Assembly: GCA_038502055.1 (NCBI GenBank)
Contig: JAXRKN010000045.1
Coordinates: forward strand, 8,545,501 to 8,609,500
Direction of reading: 5' to 3'
Length of the DNA stretch: 64,000 nucleotides
Source of the DNA: Tanytarsus gracilentus
Taxonomy: Eukaryota; Arthropoda; Insecta; Diptera; Chironomidae
Of this stretch, positions 1 to 11,400 are shown in pieces (positions within the stretch are counted from its first letter, which is position 1; the number at the start of each line of letters is the position of its first letter). A program made the translations under genes and the position numbers. The notes beneath the pieces were generated by a model, which saw only the letters and a list, made by a program, of their open reading frames with translations, was not told where the DNA came from and searched no databases.

Positions 1-60
1 TTCCTTTGCTGCACGCCATCTGGCCAGTGTGGTCATCGCTTTTTCCGCATTTCGAGCCAT
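1..60 (-). CDS. ISY1: Pre-mRNA-splicing factor ISY1, N-terminal 20 codons (runs off the left edge)
   Basis: The minus strand read from 60 down to 1 gives an ATG followed by 19 open codons starting MARNAEKAMTTLARW. This is the highly conserved start of ISY1, a component of the Prp19-associated (NTC) spliceosome complex that acts in the nucleus during catalytic activation. The match covers the whole available stretch, so the start codon is secure. Only the first 20 residues lie in the window; the rest of the gene is to the left. It is divergent from the serpin gene, with about 1.8 kb between the two start codons. The identification rests on one short but very characteristic motif. Confidence 0.85.
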   Translation of the reverse strand, partial: MARNAEKAMTTLARWRAAKE

Positions 61-1858
61 TTTTATTAATTTTTTATTTTACGATTTAAAAATGATTGTT
101 TTTGTTTTGATGTGTGCTTTTTGACGCCCCTTCTTATTTCAAATTATTTTTTGCCGTTATTACTTCGCCTAAAACGTATGCAATTTTGAATTCTATAAAA
201 CCGTTATTTTTATTTCAAAAATATCTAAAAAATTATAAAAAATTCACACACAGTTCTAGCGACACACCTGATGAAAATAAAAAAAGTGCTCATCGCATTT
301 AAAAACAATTTCTCTCTTTTGATCATATTTTCTCTCTCTTTACGGACTCACTCATACCCGTAGCCAAAATACATCGACACACATCATACACAGGTTTCAA
401 TCTCTTTTAATATTTCACTCATTCAGCTTTTCAGAGTTAGTTTTAATTGAGAAGTGAAGTGAACAAGTCGAAAAAAACAAACGTTAAAAAAATAATTTAT
501 TTTTAATAAGTCCAGGTGCGAAAAACTAAATTAGTATTCAAATATGATAAATTTCAGAAATGCGTCATATATGTATAGAAAAAAATTAAATCCAAAACCC
601 CAAAAGCGATAGAAAAAAAATATTTGAAATAAAATTTTGCAGACACAATTAAATTTGCGATTGTGTGGGTGTTATGCGATGATGAAATGCTGTTACATGA
701 CCGATGTACCTTTGGGAAGTTTGCTTGCAATATGAATGAAAAGAGATTTAGTGTCGCGATTGTGAAAGTGCTTTTGGCGTTGAGTTCAGAGAGAAATGCA
801 CACGATAAAAAGAGTTTAAATTATTTAAAATATTTCAATATCACTTCAACAGCAACTCTGGGATTTTCCCACTTCATTCTTGTTGCGCACGTTCTCATAA
901 TCATAAAAATTGATTTACGACCTTACTACATGCGAAATGAAAATCTCACAGTTGGAAAATTAACATAAAAAAAAGTTTCACGACCGTGACAGATAAAACA
1001 GTTCAAAGAGTCATAAAATTGTTTTGCAATTACATAAAATGCGTGTCGAGTGAAACTTTTATGCATTAAAATGAGAGCAAAAAATTATCAGGAAGAGATT
1101 TCTGAAACTGATCCGGTGAGAGATGAATCCGGTTGTTATTGAACATGGAGATTAAGTGACATTGACGGAGGTCAAAAATACTTGAAACAAGAAGAAGAAT
1201 TTCACAAATTTTGAAACAAAAAAATTAAATAAATTTTTAAAAATGACATCAACGAAGAAAAAGTCGATTATGTCCATAATTTCATCTCCATTGCCTCTTT
1301 TCGATTGCATAACATGATAAAAGATCATTCACCTCGTGTCTCATGCATTATCATGTTGTCGGAAACTTAGATGCTTTAAAGACAACTTTAATGAGCTTCC
1401 TCTGTAAAAGAAGGCAATTCCGATCGCATTAAAGTTCAAATAGAAAGAGAAAGTCACTCAAAATAAAATTGTCTCCGCTACTGCAAGTTAATGACGTCGT
1501 TTATGTCGTGTGTGAGTCACGAAATTTTTTTACTCTCATATGCGAATCCGGGGATTTAAGTTGTTAATTTTACGTAATAATCGACACTCAATGTCATCGG
1601 AAAAATATCTTTCGAGTGATCGATCCGAGTGTGCTAATCAAATAAGAAAATGTTGAGAAATTAAATGCGCGCGTGGATGCAAAGAGTTGAGTGCGCAATT
1701 TTTTGGAATTTCCACCGGATTTTTTTAACATTTTTAAAAACTTTGTGTGGATTTAAAAAAGTCTTAAAATAAATTTAAAACTTCGAATTTCAACACGCAT
1801 CGGAAATCCCTCAATAATTTTTTATCTCTTTCACTTTCAGTACTCACAAAAGACAAAC
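61..1858. other. Spacer between ISY1 and the serpin gene, with probable 5' UTR parts
   Basis: No convincing coding sequence. A 101-codon open frame at 663-968 has no recognisable motif and AT-rich composition like the spacer. A good splice acceptor (pyrimidine run then cag) ends near 1841, 17 bases before the serpin ATG, so the serpin probably has an untranslated first exon somewhere in this stretch. Its position was not resolved. Confidence 0.5.
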
Positions 1859-3320
1859 ATGAGGATCGCTTGGTGTATTTTAGCACTTCAATCCCTTACC
1901 CTGCTTCCTTATGCTCGCACTCAATTGTGCTTGGCCGATGACATTAAGCAAAACACGGAATACAAATATAAGGCGAGGAATCTCTACAAAGGTCTTACGA
2001 TGTTTACCGCAAATTTCCTCGAGGCAATGCACAAAGCTAATCCCAATGAGAACCTCTTTTTCTCACCATTCAGCTTATATCATGCGCTTTTGTTGGCTTA
2101 TTTCGGAAGTGCCAATCAAACGGAGAAAGGATTGAAGGTAAATTTTTTTAACAATCTTAAATGTCCCTAGCTTGGAATTTAAATCATGTCATTCACCCAT
2201 TTATAGGAAGTTCTTCAGCTTCACTGGGCAGGCAGTAAAGCAGATGTCTTCAAGGGCTATCAATTTGAGAAGCGCTATCGTGATAATTATGAAGCAAATT
2301 CGTCCGTTGAATTTTCATCTATCGATCGCTTTTATTTCGATCAAGATATTGAGTTGAATCCATGCATTGAGGACGTGATAGTTGATGAGACCAAAAAACT
2401 TGATTTTAGACACAAACCTGAGGAGTCACTCAATGAAATTAATAGTTTTGTGAAGGAGTCGACGAAAGGAAATATTCCAAGTCTTTTATCGCCTGGCGAT
2501 GTCTCGACCGAGACTAAAGTTGTACTCGCTAATGCTGCATATTTTAAGGGATCTTGGTCATCAAAGTTCGATCCGAAAGACACAAAAAGAGAAATTTTCT
2601 ACTCGAGACCTGATCAGATGGCCTTTGTCGAGATGATGAGTAAAAATGGATCTTTCAATCATGGTGAGTTAAATTTTTTTTATTGCTTCAAAAAAAATTC
2701 AAATTTCACCTAGAAACTTTTTATAAAAAATTGTCAATTGACTTTGACCTAATTTTTGTTTGAAAACATTTCAATTTGGAAATTTCATTTTAGCTGCTAA
2801 CGAACGTCTGGGATGTCACGTATTGGAAATTCCATATGAAAAGTCTGAAAAGGTGAACATCAATATGATCGTGTTCCTCCCACCGGCAGTCGGCGAAGGT
2901 GCACTCGAAAAAGTTTTAAATAATCTCACACCTGAAGCCCTCCATGAGGCACTGCAAGACGGCTTTGAGCGTGAAGTTCAACTGAAAATTCCCAAATTCT
3001 CGACTGAAAAGACAATTGAGTTGCTTCCAGTGCTTCGACGCATGAAAGTCGGTGATCTCTTTGAGGATTCTGCAAATCTTTCTGGCTTCTCATCATCCAC
3101 AACTCTTCATCTCGACGATGCCATCCAAAAGGCGAAAGTAACAGTGGACGAAGAAGGTTCAACTGCGGCTGCTGCAACATCCCTCTTTAGCTTCCGATCA
3201 TCACGTCCCGCTGAACCTGCCATTTTCCACTGCAATCATCCATTCTTATACATGATCTATGATCAAAACTCAAGAGCCATCTTGTTTGCAGGAATTTATC
3301 GTGGACCAGAGAAAAACTAA
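1859..3320 (+). CDS. Secreted serpin, Spn88Ea-like
   Basis: Three coding exons, 1859-2137, 2207-2663 and 2794-3320, join in phase to 420 residues, a normal serpin length. The N terminus is a signal peptide (hydrophobic residues 4-20). Family signatures include NLFFSPFS near residue 62, LANAAYFKGSW in exon 2 and the C-terminal HPFLYMIYD...ILFAG block. The reactive-centre loop begins near residue 366; its hinge GSTAAAAT has the small residues expected for an inhibitory serpin. The scissile bond is not certain, but SFRSSR near residues 378-383 makes a basic or serine P1 likely, suggesting trypsin-like targets. The loop and the Cys before NHPF resemble Drosophila Spn88Ea (Spn5), known to restrain Toll signalling and to be needed for wing expansion; that orthology is inferred from remembered features. 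It is probably secreted into haemolymph. Confidence 0.9.
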
Positions 3321-3797
3321 GTTTATTAAATTATTTTTAAGTAGACGAATGTTTTAAAAGAATGAAATTTAACGGAAAATTTAATTCAAATAATACTCAA
3401 TAGAAAACTTTGCCTTGAAGCTATGCAAAAATTTATAAAACGCCTTGAACTTATGCAAACATAAAAATTTAAATTTTCCGTCAAATTTTTTTTTATTTTA
3501 AAAAATTCATTTCTAATAATTATTTTATGTATTTTTTCACACGTGATAGTTTTTAGCAATTCGAATAAAAATTTTAAATACTTTTCACTCTTAAATATGA
3601 TTTTTATTTCGTTCACTTTTGCTTTCAATTAAAAATTTATACTGAATGCCCACATTTTTAAAAAGATTAAGTAAAGTATCAATTTAATTTGTTATCATCG
3701 ACAGTTATCCGTCTATCTTTTAAAAACGCAATAAAAGTTCAAATTTATCACTTCAATAATGAGGTTAGTATAAAAAGGTAGCTTAAAGAAGCCGGAT
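3321..3797. other. Spacer between the serpin and the SLC6 gene
   Basis: AT-rich spacer holding the serpin 3' UTR and the promoter or 5' UTR of the transporter. An AATAAA near 3730 could be a poly(A) signal. No coding signal was seen on either strand. Confidence 0.5.
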
Positions 3798-4019
3798 ATG
3801 AGCATCAAAGAGGGAGGAAACAAAGTATTAAAATTTATTTATTTCTATCCTATTCAGACAGGATGGATTCAGAATAATTAATTTATCTTCAATGTTAGGA
3901 TTTCGATAATGAAAATAATGATGACCTTGAAGAGGAACCGAAAACCTTGAAATGGGGGAAAAGTATTGAATTTCTAATGAGCTGTATAGGTAAAAAAATT
4001 TTCAAAACCCGGTACATTT

Positions 4020-4520
4020 TATTATGGAAAATTTTTTTTCATTTTTTTTTTTTTTATTTTATTTTTTTTATAATTTTCATTTCCATTTGTTTATTTTCAA
4101 TTTCATTTTCTTTTTTTTTCATTATCACATTTTCATTTTTCCATTTTATATTATTTATATTCATTTATTATTATTCTCATTTTTTCCACCATTTTTTCTA
4201 TTTTCCATATTTCATTTCTTTTCTTTTTTTTCCACAGTTTCCATTTTATTTTTTTCTGTCTTCTATGTTTCCACTTTCCTGTGTTTCATTTTAAATGTGT
4301 TTTCATCATGAATCGATTCCTGTCAATCCCGATTCAACGATACCCATGAAGCATATAAGAGAATTTGTATGAAGATTAGGGGTTGGCACACCTGGTGACA
4401 ATTATGGGTATAGACCCCGACCTATGGGACTGGTCTTAGGCGGGCGGTCATGGAACAGAAGACAGACGGAATCACGAGCATTAGCGTTACCACACCTTGT
4501 GTGGGTTACGCTAAAAAGCA
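4020..4520. repeat. Diverged copy of a dispersed repeat, inside SLC6 intron 2
   Basis: The intron is T-rich with many ttttcatt/ttccat words (4025-4290). It then carries a segment ending GACAGACGGA, a short spacer and the imperfect hairpin around 4484-4513 (gcgttaccacac / gtgtgggttacgc) followed by taaaaa. The same order of parts (ttcca-rich tract, gcatataag..aatttgtatga, GACA tract, hairpin, taaaaa) recurs at 54446-55460. The left boundary is uncertain. Confidence 0.6.
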
Positions 4521-5346
4521 GACATTTCTTGGGCATATCAATGACAGTCAGAAATATAGTTTAATTAATTTTAGCTTGCGCTGTTGGCTTGGGAAACATT
4601 TGGAGATTTCCGTTTACGGCAAGTTTAAATAATTTTTTAAAATTTTTATTTAATAAAAGTTATTTTAAATTATAGTAAGAAGTATAGAAACGTTTTTGTA
4701 TCCATGATTAACAAATTTCTTTAAAAGTCTTTATGAAAACGGAGGCGGAGCATTCTTGATTCCTTATGTAAGGTTTTTAATTTGTTTTTTGTTACTAATT
4801 TAACTCATAACTTCAATGCCAGTTTATAGTCCTGTTCCTAGTTGGAAAACCGATGTATTTTTTTGAAATGATTATTGGTCAATTCACGTCGGAAGTTAGC
4901 GTTAAATCGACTGCAATTTTGCCGATTCTTAAAGGTAAAATTCAAATTTTTGAATTAACCAGGGGCGGCCGACTTAGATATAAATATAAATTAACATATT
5001 AAGCTTTGATTTTTTTTAAGGTGTTGCAATTGGGCAAGTCTTTACCAACGCAGCAAGTCTGGTCTATTTCGTCTCCATCGTTAGCCTTTCCTTGTTCTAC
5101 ATGGTTAAAAGTTTCTATCCTACGCTTCCATGGAGTTATTGCTACGATAATTGGAATGATGGAACTGTTCACTGCATCCCAGCGGACTCGAGATTGAATC
5201 GCACCGAAAATGTTAACAATCTGACCACTTCCAGCTCATCGGAGCTTTATTTTCTGTAAGTTGCCTTTCGTTTAATCTTTTAAAAAAAGTTTATTTTAAT
5301 TTATTGTTAAGTCGAGAAGTAATGAAGGAAAAAGAGAGCGTTTTGG

Positions 5347-5366
5347 ATGGGATTTAGAGATCCTGA
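5347..5366. repeat. Left target-site duplication (5347-5354) and left terminal inverted repeat (5355-5366)
   Basis: ATGGGATT at 5347-5354 is the coding sequence of the host exon (Asp-Gly-Ile) and is repeated exactly at 6377-6384. The element then begins TAGAGATCCTGA, which recurs inverted at its other end. Confidence 0.93.
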
Positions 5367-6376
5367 AAAAACCGGTTTTGACCATTTCGGTTAACACCGG
5401 TTTTTACTTTTCAAAAACCGGTTTTCACCGGTTAACCGGTTTTGCGATTTTAAGAAAAATTCTGGAAAAAAACAATTAAAAATCATTAAAAAACAGAGAT
5501 AATTTTTAGGGCTGATGTTGCCTGAATGGTCTTAACTCCATCCAAAAGATTATATGAGCATACTTTTGTCGCTATCAGATCCGTCCTTTAGTACCTTCTT
5601 GTTTGAAAATTTTTTTTCAACACCTGCCACAACCAGCCTTGATTTTGGAACCCCCTCAAAAGTCGATCCACGAACCGCTACTTCGTAAGAAATTTTTTCT
5701 TCAAACGACCAATCACTTGAATAATCAGACATCAATCTTTGTTTTTTTTTGCTGGCGGTGCGTTACTAAAGCTAGGCTCAATTTCTTTGCTCGTTGATGG
5801 TGCTGCTTCTGCTGCTTTCGGTTGGTCAAAAATCTTGGGAATTTTTTCGAGATGACCACGTAAACTCGATGTTGAACCTTCCTTGCACTTAAGAAGGGCG
5901 TTACACTGATTCACACTGCATCGAGCCGTTGTCCCTCCTGCTTCCTTTGTGAAATATTTCCAAACAAAAGAGGACATTTTTTGAAAGAAAAAAAAGAGAA
6001 ATAATAGAAAATAAAATTAAACAAAAAAATAATAAAAACCACTTTGGATCCACAATAATCTGGTTATTGTCTTCAAAATCTTCTCTGCCAAAAGCCAACG
6101 TCAGTTCACTTTTAAAAAAAATATCACTTCACTCTCTAATACTTGTAAAGACACTGTTTTATAAGAAAGTTTTCACAAGAACAAAACTTTAAGTTTTGAA
6201 AATTTACGAAGATTTGTTTATCAAACATTTTTATTAAAATTAAAAATAATCAAAAGCCATTAAATTTTTTTTTTCAAAACCGGTTAACCGAAATGAAAAT
6301 TCGGTTTTCACCGGTTTTGAAAAGTATCGGTGAAAACCGGTGAAAACCGGTTCGGTGAAAACCGTCAGGATCTCTA
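5355..6376 (-). mobile_element. hAT-superfamily element, 1,022 bp, non-autonomous
   Basis: The element is delimited by 12-bp terminal inverted repeats (TAGAGATCCTGA) and an exact 8-bp duplication (ATGGGATT), the usual duplication length of hAT elements. Subterminal regions at about 5374-5445 and 6278-6362 are packed with ACCGGTTTTCACCGG-like words, probably transposase-binding repeats. Inside, on the minus strand, is a BED-type zinc-finger remnant (5977-5732), as found at the N terminus of hAT transposases. There is no room for the catalytic and dimerisation regions, so the element is internally deleted and would need a transposase supplied in trans. Superfamily assignment rests on duplication length, ends and BED finger together. 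Confidence 0.9.
5732..5977 (-). pseudogene. hAT transposase remnant, BED zinc finger (81 codons)
   Basis: The open frame begins MSSFVWKYFTKEA and continues with ARCSVNQC and GSTSSLRGHL. The order aromatic-x-x-F, Cys pair, GSTS.L..HL is the BED finger signature of hAT transposases and of genes domesticated from them. The final zinc-binding His or Cys is not evident (HLEKIPK), and the frame ends after a Ser/Pro/Ala-rich linker. A second open stretch just downstream (5735-5550) starts MMSDYSSDW and has no recognised domain. It is judged a non-functional fragment of a once longer transposase. Confidence 0.75.
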
Positions 6377-6384
6377 ATGGGATT
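6365..6384. repeat. Right terminal inverted repeat (6365-6376) and right target-site duplication (6377-6384)
   Basis: TCAGGATCTCTA at 6365-6376 is the exact reverse complement of the left end. ATGGGATT follows and the interrupted transporter exon resumes with GGAGTGCC, restoring Gly-Ile-Gly-Val-Pro when the insert and one duplication copy are removed. Confidence 0.93.
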
Positions 6385-8003
6385 GGAGTGCCAGATCTGC
6401 AGCTAACAATGTTTTTATTTGCTTCATGGGTCGTTATTTTCATTGTGAATATCAAAGGAATTAAAAGTTCGGGAAAAGTTAGCTACTTTCTGGCTTTATT
6501 TCCATATGTCGTTCTTTTTATACTGCTCACAAAAGCTTCGATGCTTGAAGGTGCTCTGGATGGTGTTTTGTACCTTATTAAACCAAATTTCTCTAAACTT
6601 CTTGAACCTCAAGTGAGTTTTAATTATAGTAAATTTAATGGCCAAATTATAATTTTTTTTATAGGTTTGGTATTACGCGACCGTTCAGCTTTTTTATTCG
6701 ACATCTATCGGTTTGGGCAACATAGTTTCTTTCGCGTCGTACAACAAATTTGAGCACAACATCTATAGGGATGCTTTAATCGTTTCTATTCTCGACACAT
6801 TTACAAGTCTCCTCGGAGCTTTTACAGTTTTTGCTATCCTCGGCAATTTAGCTTACAATTTAGACGTCGAAGTGAGTGAAGTTATTAACAATGGCGGGAG
6901 TGCACTGGCTTTCATCTCGTAAGAATTTATTTGAATATTTTTGTGACCTAACAACCTTTATTCATAGGTATCCAGAAGTTATTTCAAAATTCGAAACAGC
7001 TCCTCATGTAATATTTTGGAATTTAAATAATTTTAAATTATTAAATTAATTTCAGATTTTCGCCGTTCTTTTTTTCTTCATGCTCTTTTCTCTCGGTATC
7101 GGTGAGCTTAATTTCTAATTTTATTTATTAAAATTTCATTAAAAATATTTTTTTTAAGGGAGCACACTCGTGAGTGAAATTACAGCTCTTAAAAATAATT
7201 AATGAGTAAATTTTTAAAAAGGGAGCCATAACTGTAATGTGTTCAAATGTTATGGTGATTTTTCCAAAAATCAAGCAATGGCAAATGACTGCAAGTGTTT
7301 GCTTCTTAGGCTTTTTGATAGGACTTGTGTAAGATTAATTTTAATTTTTAGAGTTCAAAAGAGATAAATTCATTGTCTGCAGATTTGTCACGCCTGGCGG
7401 ACAGTGGGTTTTAAACTTGGGTAAGTATGTCTGAGAATTAAATTTGGCCAACTCCCATATAAATTCATATATATTTCATCCCTTGTAATTTATTTTCTTT
7501 CAGTCGATCACTTTCTTCCACTATTCTCTTTCGGAATGCTTCACATCGCCTTGACAATTTGGTTTTATGGATTGGAAAACTTTTGTTGGGATGTCGAGTT
7601 CATGCTTAAATGGAAAGTGACAATCTTTTGGAGAGTTACTTGGACTTTTATCACTCCTGGTCTGTTAATTTCGATTTTTTCCTACACCATGAGTCAATTT
7701 AAAGTACCAACTTATATGGGTACTGAGTATCCTTTTTCCTTCCTACTTGGCGGCTGGTTTGTTTTCATCTTTTTAATATCCTGGAATTTGTTTGGATTTT
7801 GGACTGTGCTAAGTGGTAAAAATATGAAAAAAGCTTTAATCTCACTTTTTAAAGTCAATGAGCTTTGGGGTCCAAAATCACCTCACATTTTTAAACAATG
7901 GAAAACTTTCAAAGCTCAAAAATTATCCGACAGAAAAATTCAATCTGCAACACATACAAAAATTCAAAAACTTGTCTGGAAATTGCTTGGAAAATACAAA
8001 TGA

Positions 8004-8436
8004 GCTTTTATATACAACATAATTTATTTCTTTTTTATTCATTCATTTTTTAGATTAAGAACAAGATTTTTTTCTATATTCACCAATATTTTTTTTAAAT
8101 TAAATTTACATTCATCACATGCTTTGGTAAAAAACATCATATACCAGTATTTAAATTAAAAAAAGAAAAGAAAGAAAGATTAACTCTTTAGATTCATTAA
8201 AACTGTCAAAATTTTAAAACTATCAATTGCAATTTGTAAGAAAATAAGGAAATGCTTTTATGAAAAGATAACGGAAAAATTGAAAAAAATAATTTATCAG
8301 ATTATATCTGGAAGTTGCAGAAGGGCAGAAGGGATATCACATTCACACGCCTAATAATGTTTTTTGACTGTTTCTTTTATTGTACAATGTGCGACCTGTT
8401 TTCTCAGAGCTCCTGCAGAATTGACTAAAATATCGT
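8004..8436. other. Spacer between convergent SLC6 and Trc8 genes
   Basis: AT-rich tail-to-tail spacer carrying both 3' UTRs. No coding or RNA gene signal was seen. Confidence 0.5.
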
Positions 8437-11400
8437 TTAATTTCCTGCCATCATCCTGCCCCCATTATTATTTTGATTCGAACTCGACGTCGTGCTGCTC
8501 GCTAACGAGCTATGACTTGATTCTCGTGACGCCGAGGAACTGCTACCTCGATAAGGTTGATGGTGAAGTTGAATATTTTGAATATTTCTCGATGGAGTCC
8601 CTCGTCGAGGAAGTAAATTTTCAAGATTCTAAAAGTATAATTTTAAATTAGTAGTTTCAAAAATGCAACAGTAATTGTTTCTTACAGGAACTTGTGCTTG
8701 CTCAGCAGCATCCTCATTGGGCACTTTTTCAATATCAGTCTTTAAATCTTGATTTATGACAATTTCATGACATAATGGACACTGTTAAAAAAATATAAAT
8801 AATTAATGTTCTATTAAGCTGTAATTATTTCTTACCTTATCTTGGACATAAAGCCACTTTCGCAAGCACACGCCATGGAAGTAATGACGGCATCTCGTAA
8901 TTTTGGCCGTACTCATCTCTTGATAACAGATGGCACATACATCATCGAAATTCTCCAATTCTGCACTCGTGGCTTCGGGTAGTGATGAGATTTTCTGCAC
9001 CGCCGTTCTCCTTTTCATATACACATTCCATCCAGCCCTAGCTTCGCACCAAATATTGAAGTATGAATGAATGAGCAACATCATTGCTCTAACAACTCCA
9101 CCTAGGGTATTATTTTCTTTTAATATTTTTTTTTCAATCGTCACAAAGAAGATCATGGCATAGAAGAGTAAAGAATTCAAGGCATTTATTTTTTTTTTGG
9201 TGGATGATGCAAATTTTTTTTTATTTACAGGAGATCGAAACGGAAAAAAGAATTAAAGAGAAAAGAGGAAATTAAAAAAAATTAAATTAAAAATTGTGTT
9301 TTCTTGCGAAAAAAAATATAGAAATCATATGTGTGAATAAAACTGTTAACTTCAGCTTGAATAGCGTATAGCGGTAAGTGTTGTCAAGGCCAACAAGCGC
9401 GCATTATGTTTGTGAATATTCAGTCAATGACCGAGTGTTGTATGGAGTGATTATTAAATATTTTTTTTAATAGATGAATAAATGATAGAGTCTTAATGAG
9501 ATTAATCAAGCCCGCCACCAAGATCATTCAAGATTTTTGCCATGGCATGCCTTGTATATAAATGAAACATGTTAATTACTCTCAAATCAATTTTATATAT
9601 CTTTTCAGTTAAATAAAAGATACTCGCTGACATTTGATTTTTATGAATTTAGAAAAATTTAATTATTTTTCATCCTTAAACTTAAAAATCTTAAAATGTT
9701 TGCGTTTCGAAAGTTATCTTTTAAAAAATATTTATATTTACCCGATTCAAAAATTAAAATCCATGCACCATTGAAGAATAAAAATATTCCAAAGCAGAAC
9801 TCTACGCTGTTTCCAAATGCTTTGATGTAGTAAATGTAATCGTCGAGTCTCTCCCAAAATGTTTGGCGTTGGGCGTCGAGCAAGAACAATGTGTAGGTTG
9901 CGAGTGACACAAGCACCTTAAATTACCCAAAAAAAATCGTATTATTGAATTTTTTTCAATGTCAACTCATTTTTTCTCACCTTAACGACAACTTCAATGG
10001 AAAAGACTGTCACGGCCAGCAGCCATGTGCTCGGTTTGTGTTGACTCCATAGTGATATGAGAAGAGCCATTGGTGCGGATAGGAGAAAAGCACAAACTAG
10101 AAGAGCTCTTGTGTGCCTCTTTCTTGATGGATTATGAGACGCAGAAAGTGACATTAGAATTGGCGAAACCATATTGTGAAGGAAGTGAAGAAGTGCTGTT
10201 AGAAGCAGACACAAGTTTCGGCAGAGACGAATGAAGCGTTTATCGGGTTGAAGTGTCGTAAGTCCAGTTTGAAGGGAAAGTATGTAGAATAAAATAGCAC
10301 TGACAGTTCCAATCGATTTATCTTCGTCTTCTTCGGACATAAGAAATATTTGAAACATCTTTCCAATGTAATGACAAACGATGCTGATGATGGAAGTCAT
10401 TCCCAAAAGTGCTATTAATGTCTCACAGCCACTGACGAGAAGTTTTTGTACGGTGAACATGATTGATAAAGGCTCGCCTTGAGACGCGAGAGCGAGCGAA
10501 GCAAATTGCTCAAGAACTCTAATTGTCCAAAAAGCTCTTAGCACACAAGGTACATTCAGTCGTTGCCATTCGTTCTCGACGAGGGCAGACAAGCCAAAGT
10601 TTTCAGCGAAACTAACCGCATGACGATATCCGCTCACGAGTGTCTTAAATATGTCGATGGATGCACTCCAAATTGCAATTTTTGAGAGCACCAAAGGCAA
10701 TATTGCTGCAAATGTCGGAACATGCTTGACAAAATTCATTGGAATGGGAAGCGATGCAATCATCAGTGGCATCAAAAAGCAACATGGAAGAAGTATTCTC
10801 TGCGTTAATTGGTGTCGTGGACCCATGTGAATATAGGTAAAAATTGTTCCAATAATGTATTGTAGAAGAAAGTGTGGTAGGAGTGTTATCGCTGCACCAT
10901 CAGGTGAAGTTAAGTGCTGCACGTTGACATTCAAAATATCCTCTATTAAACTCGAACTTCCCTCTTTGAGGAGAGCTATTGCAGCTACATTACTCCAATA
11001 TGATAAAAATATTAGTCCTACTGATACTATGTACAGATATATGATTATCAGGTGTCTAGTCCATAACATAAACATCGCCAATGTACTGAAGCATCCTAAA
11101 AAACGAAGAAAAATAATTAATGACCGTGAAAATGTTAGTCTTTTGGACCGCTTTAAAAGCCGGTTACTTTTTATGCATAATCTAAATGTAAAATTATAAT
11201 AAACCATGACCTTGCCTTCGCTCTCTTCTTCATGGCTGCAGCTAAATTTTGAGAGGCATTTTGAGTGTGTTTTTTCTTAAAATGGTTCAGTTTTGACATT
11301 GCAAGGAGCTCTTAGCTTAATTTTTTTCTTTTTCTTAGATGGTGAATGGTAAATTATACACACAAAATCGCGTATTTGATGAAAATTTTTCGCAGCGGCG

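Larger units (their letters stand above)
3798..8003 (+). pseudogene. SLC6 sodium-dependent nutrient amino-acid transporter, coding exon split by a hAT-like element
   Basis: Fourteen coding exons: 3798-3824, 3899-3989, 4575-4611, 4728-4767, 4823-4934, 5021-5255, 5312-5354 continuing at 6385-6612, 6665-6918, 6968-7007, 7056-7101, 7159-7169, 7222-7328, 7383-7420 and 7504-8003, about 602 residues without the insert. SLC6 hallmarks are present: KWGKSIEFLMSCI, VGLGNIWRFPF, YENGGGAFLIPY, the KGIKSSGKVSYFLALFPYV segment, SYNKF, and VTPGGQWVLNLVDH. These fit the insect nutrient amino-acid transporter branch, plasma-membrane carriers with about 12 membrane spans. The element starts TAG directly in frame after Asp-Gly-Ile, so translation would stop about 190 residues in, after TM3. 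The other exons remain open, so the insertion looks recent or polymorphic. The exon 3/4 junction is also irregular. Exon 1 (nine codons) is the weakest part of the model. Confidence 0.85.

Noticed and set aside
663..968. 101-codon open frame in the ISY1/serpin spacer
   Set aside because: No motif, no signal peptide, AT-driven composition; consistent with chance in a 1.8-kb spacer.
4020..4311. Phe/Ile-rich open frames suggesting membrane proteins
   Set aside because: Products of a T-rich repeat tract in an intron; no start context or family match.
6340..6753. 137-codon frame starting inside the hAT element
   Set aside because: The apparent start lies in the element's right end; the downstream part is transporter exon 7 and its intron.
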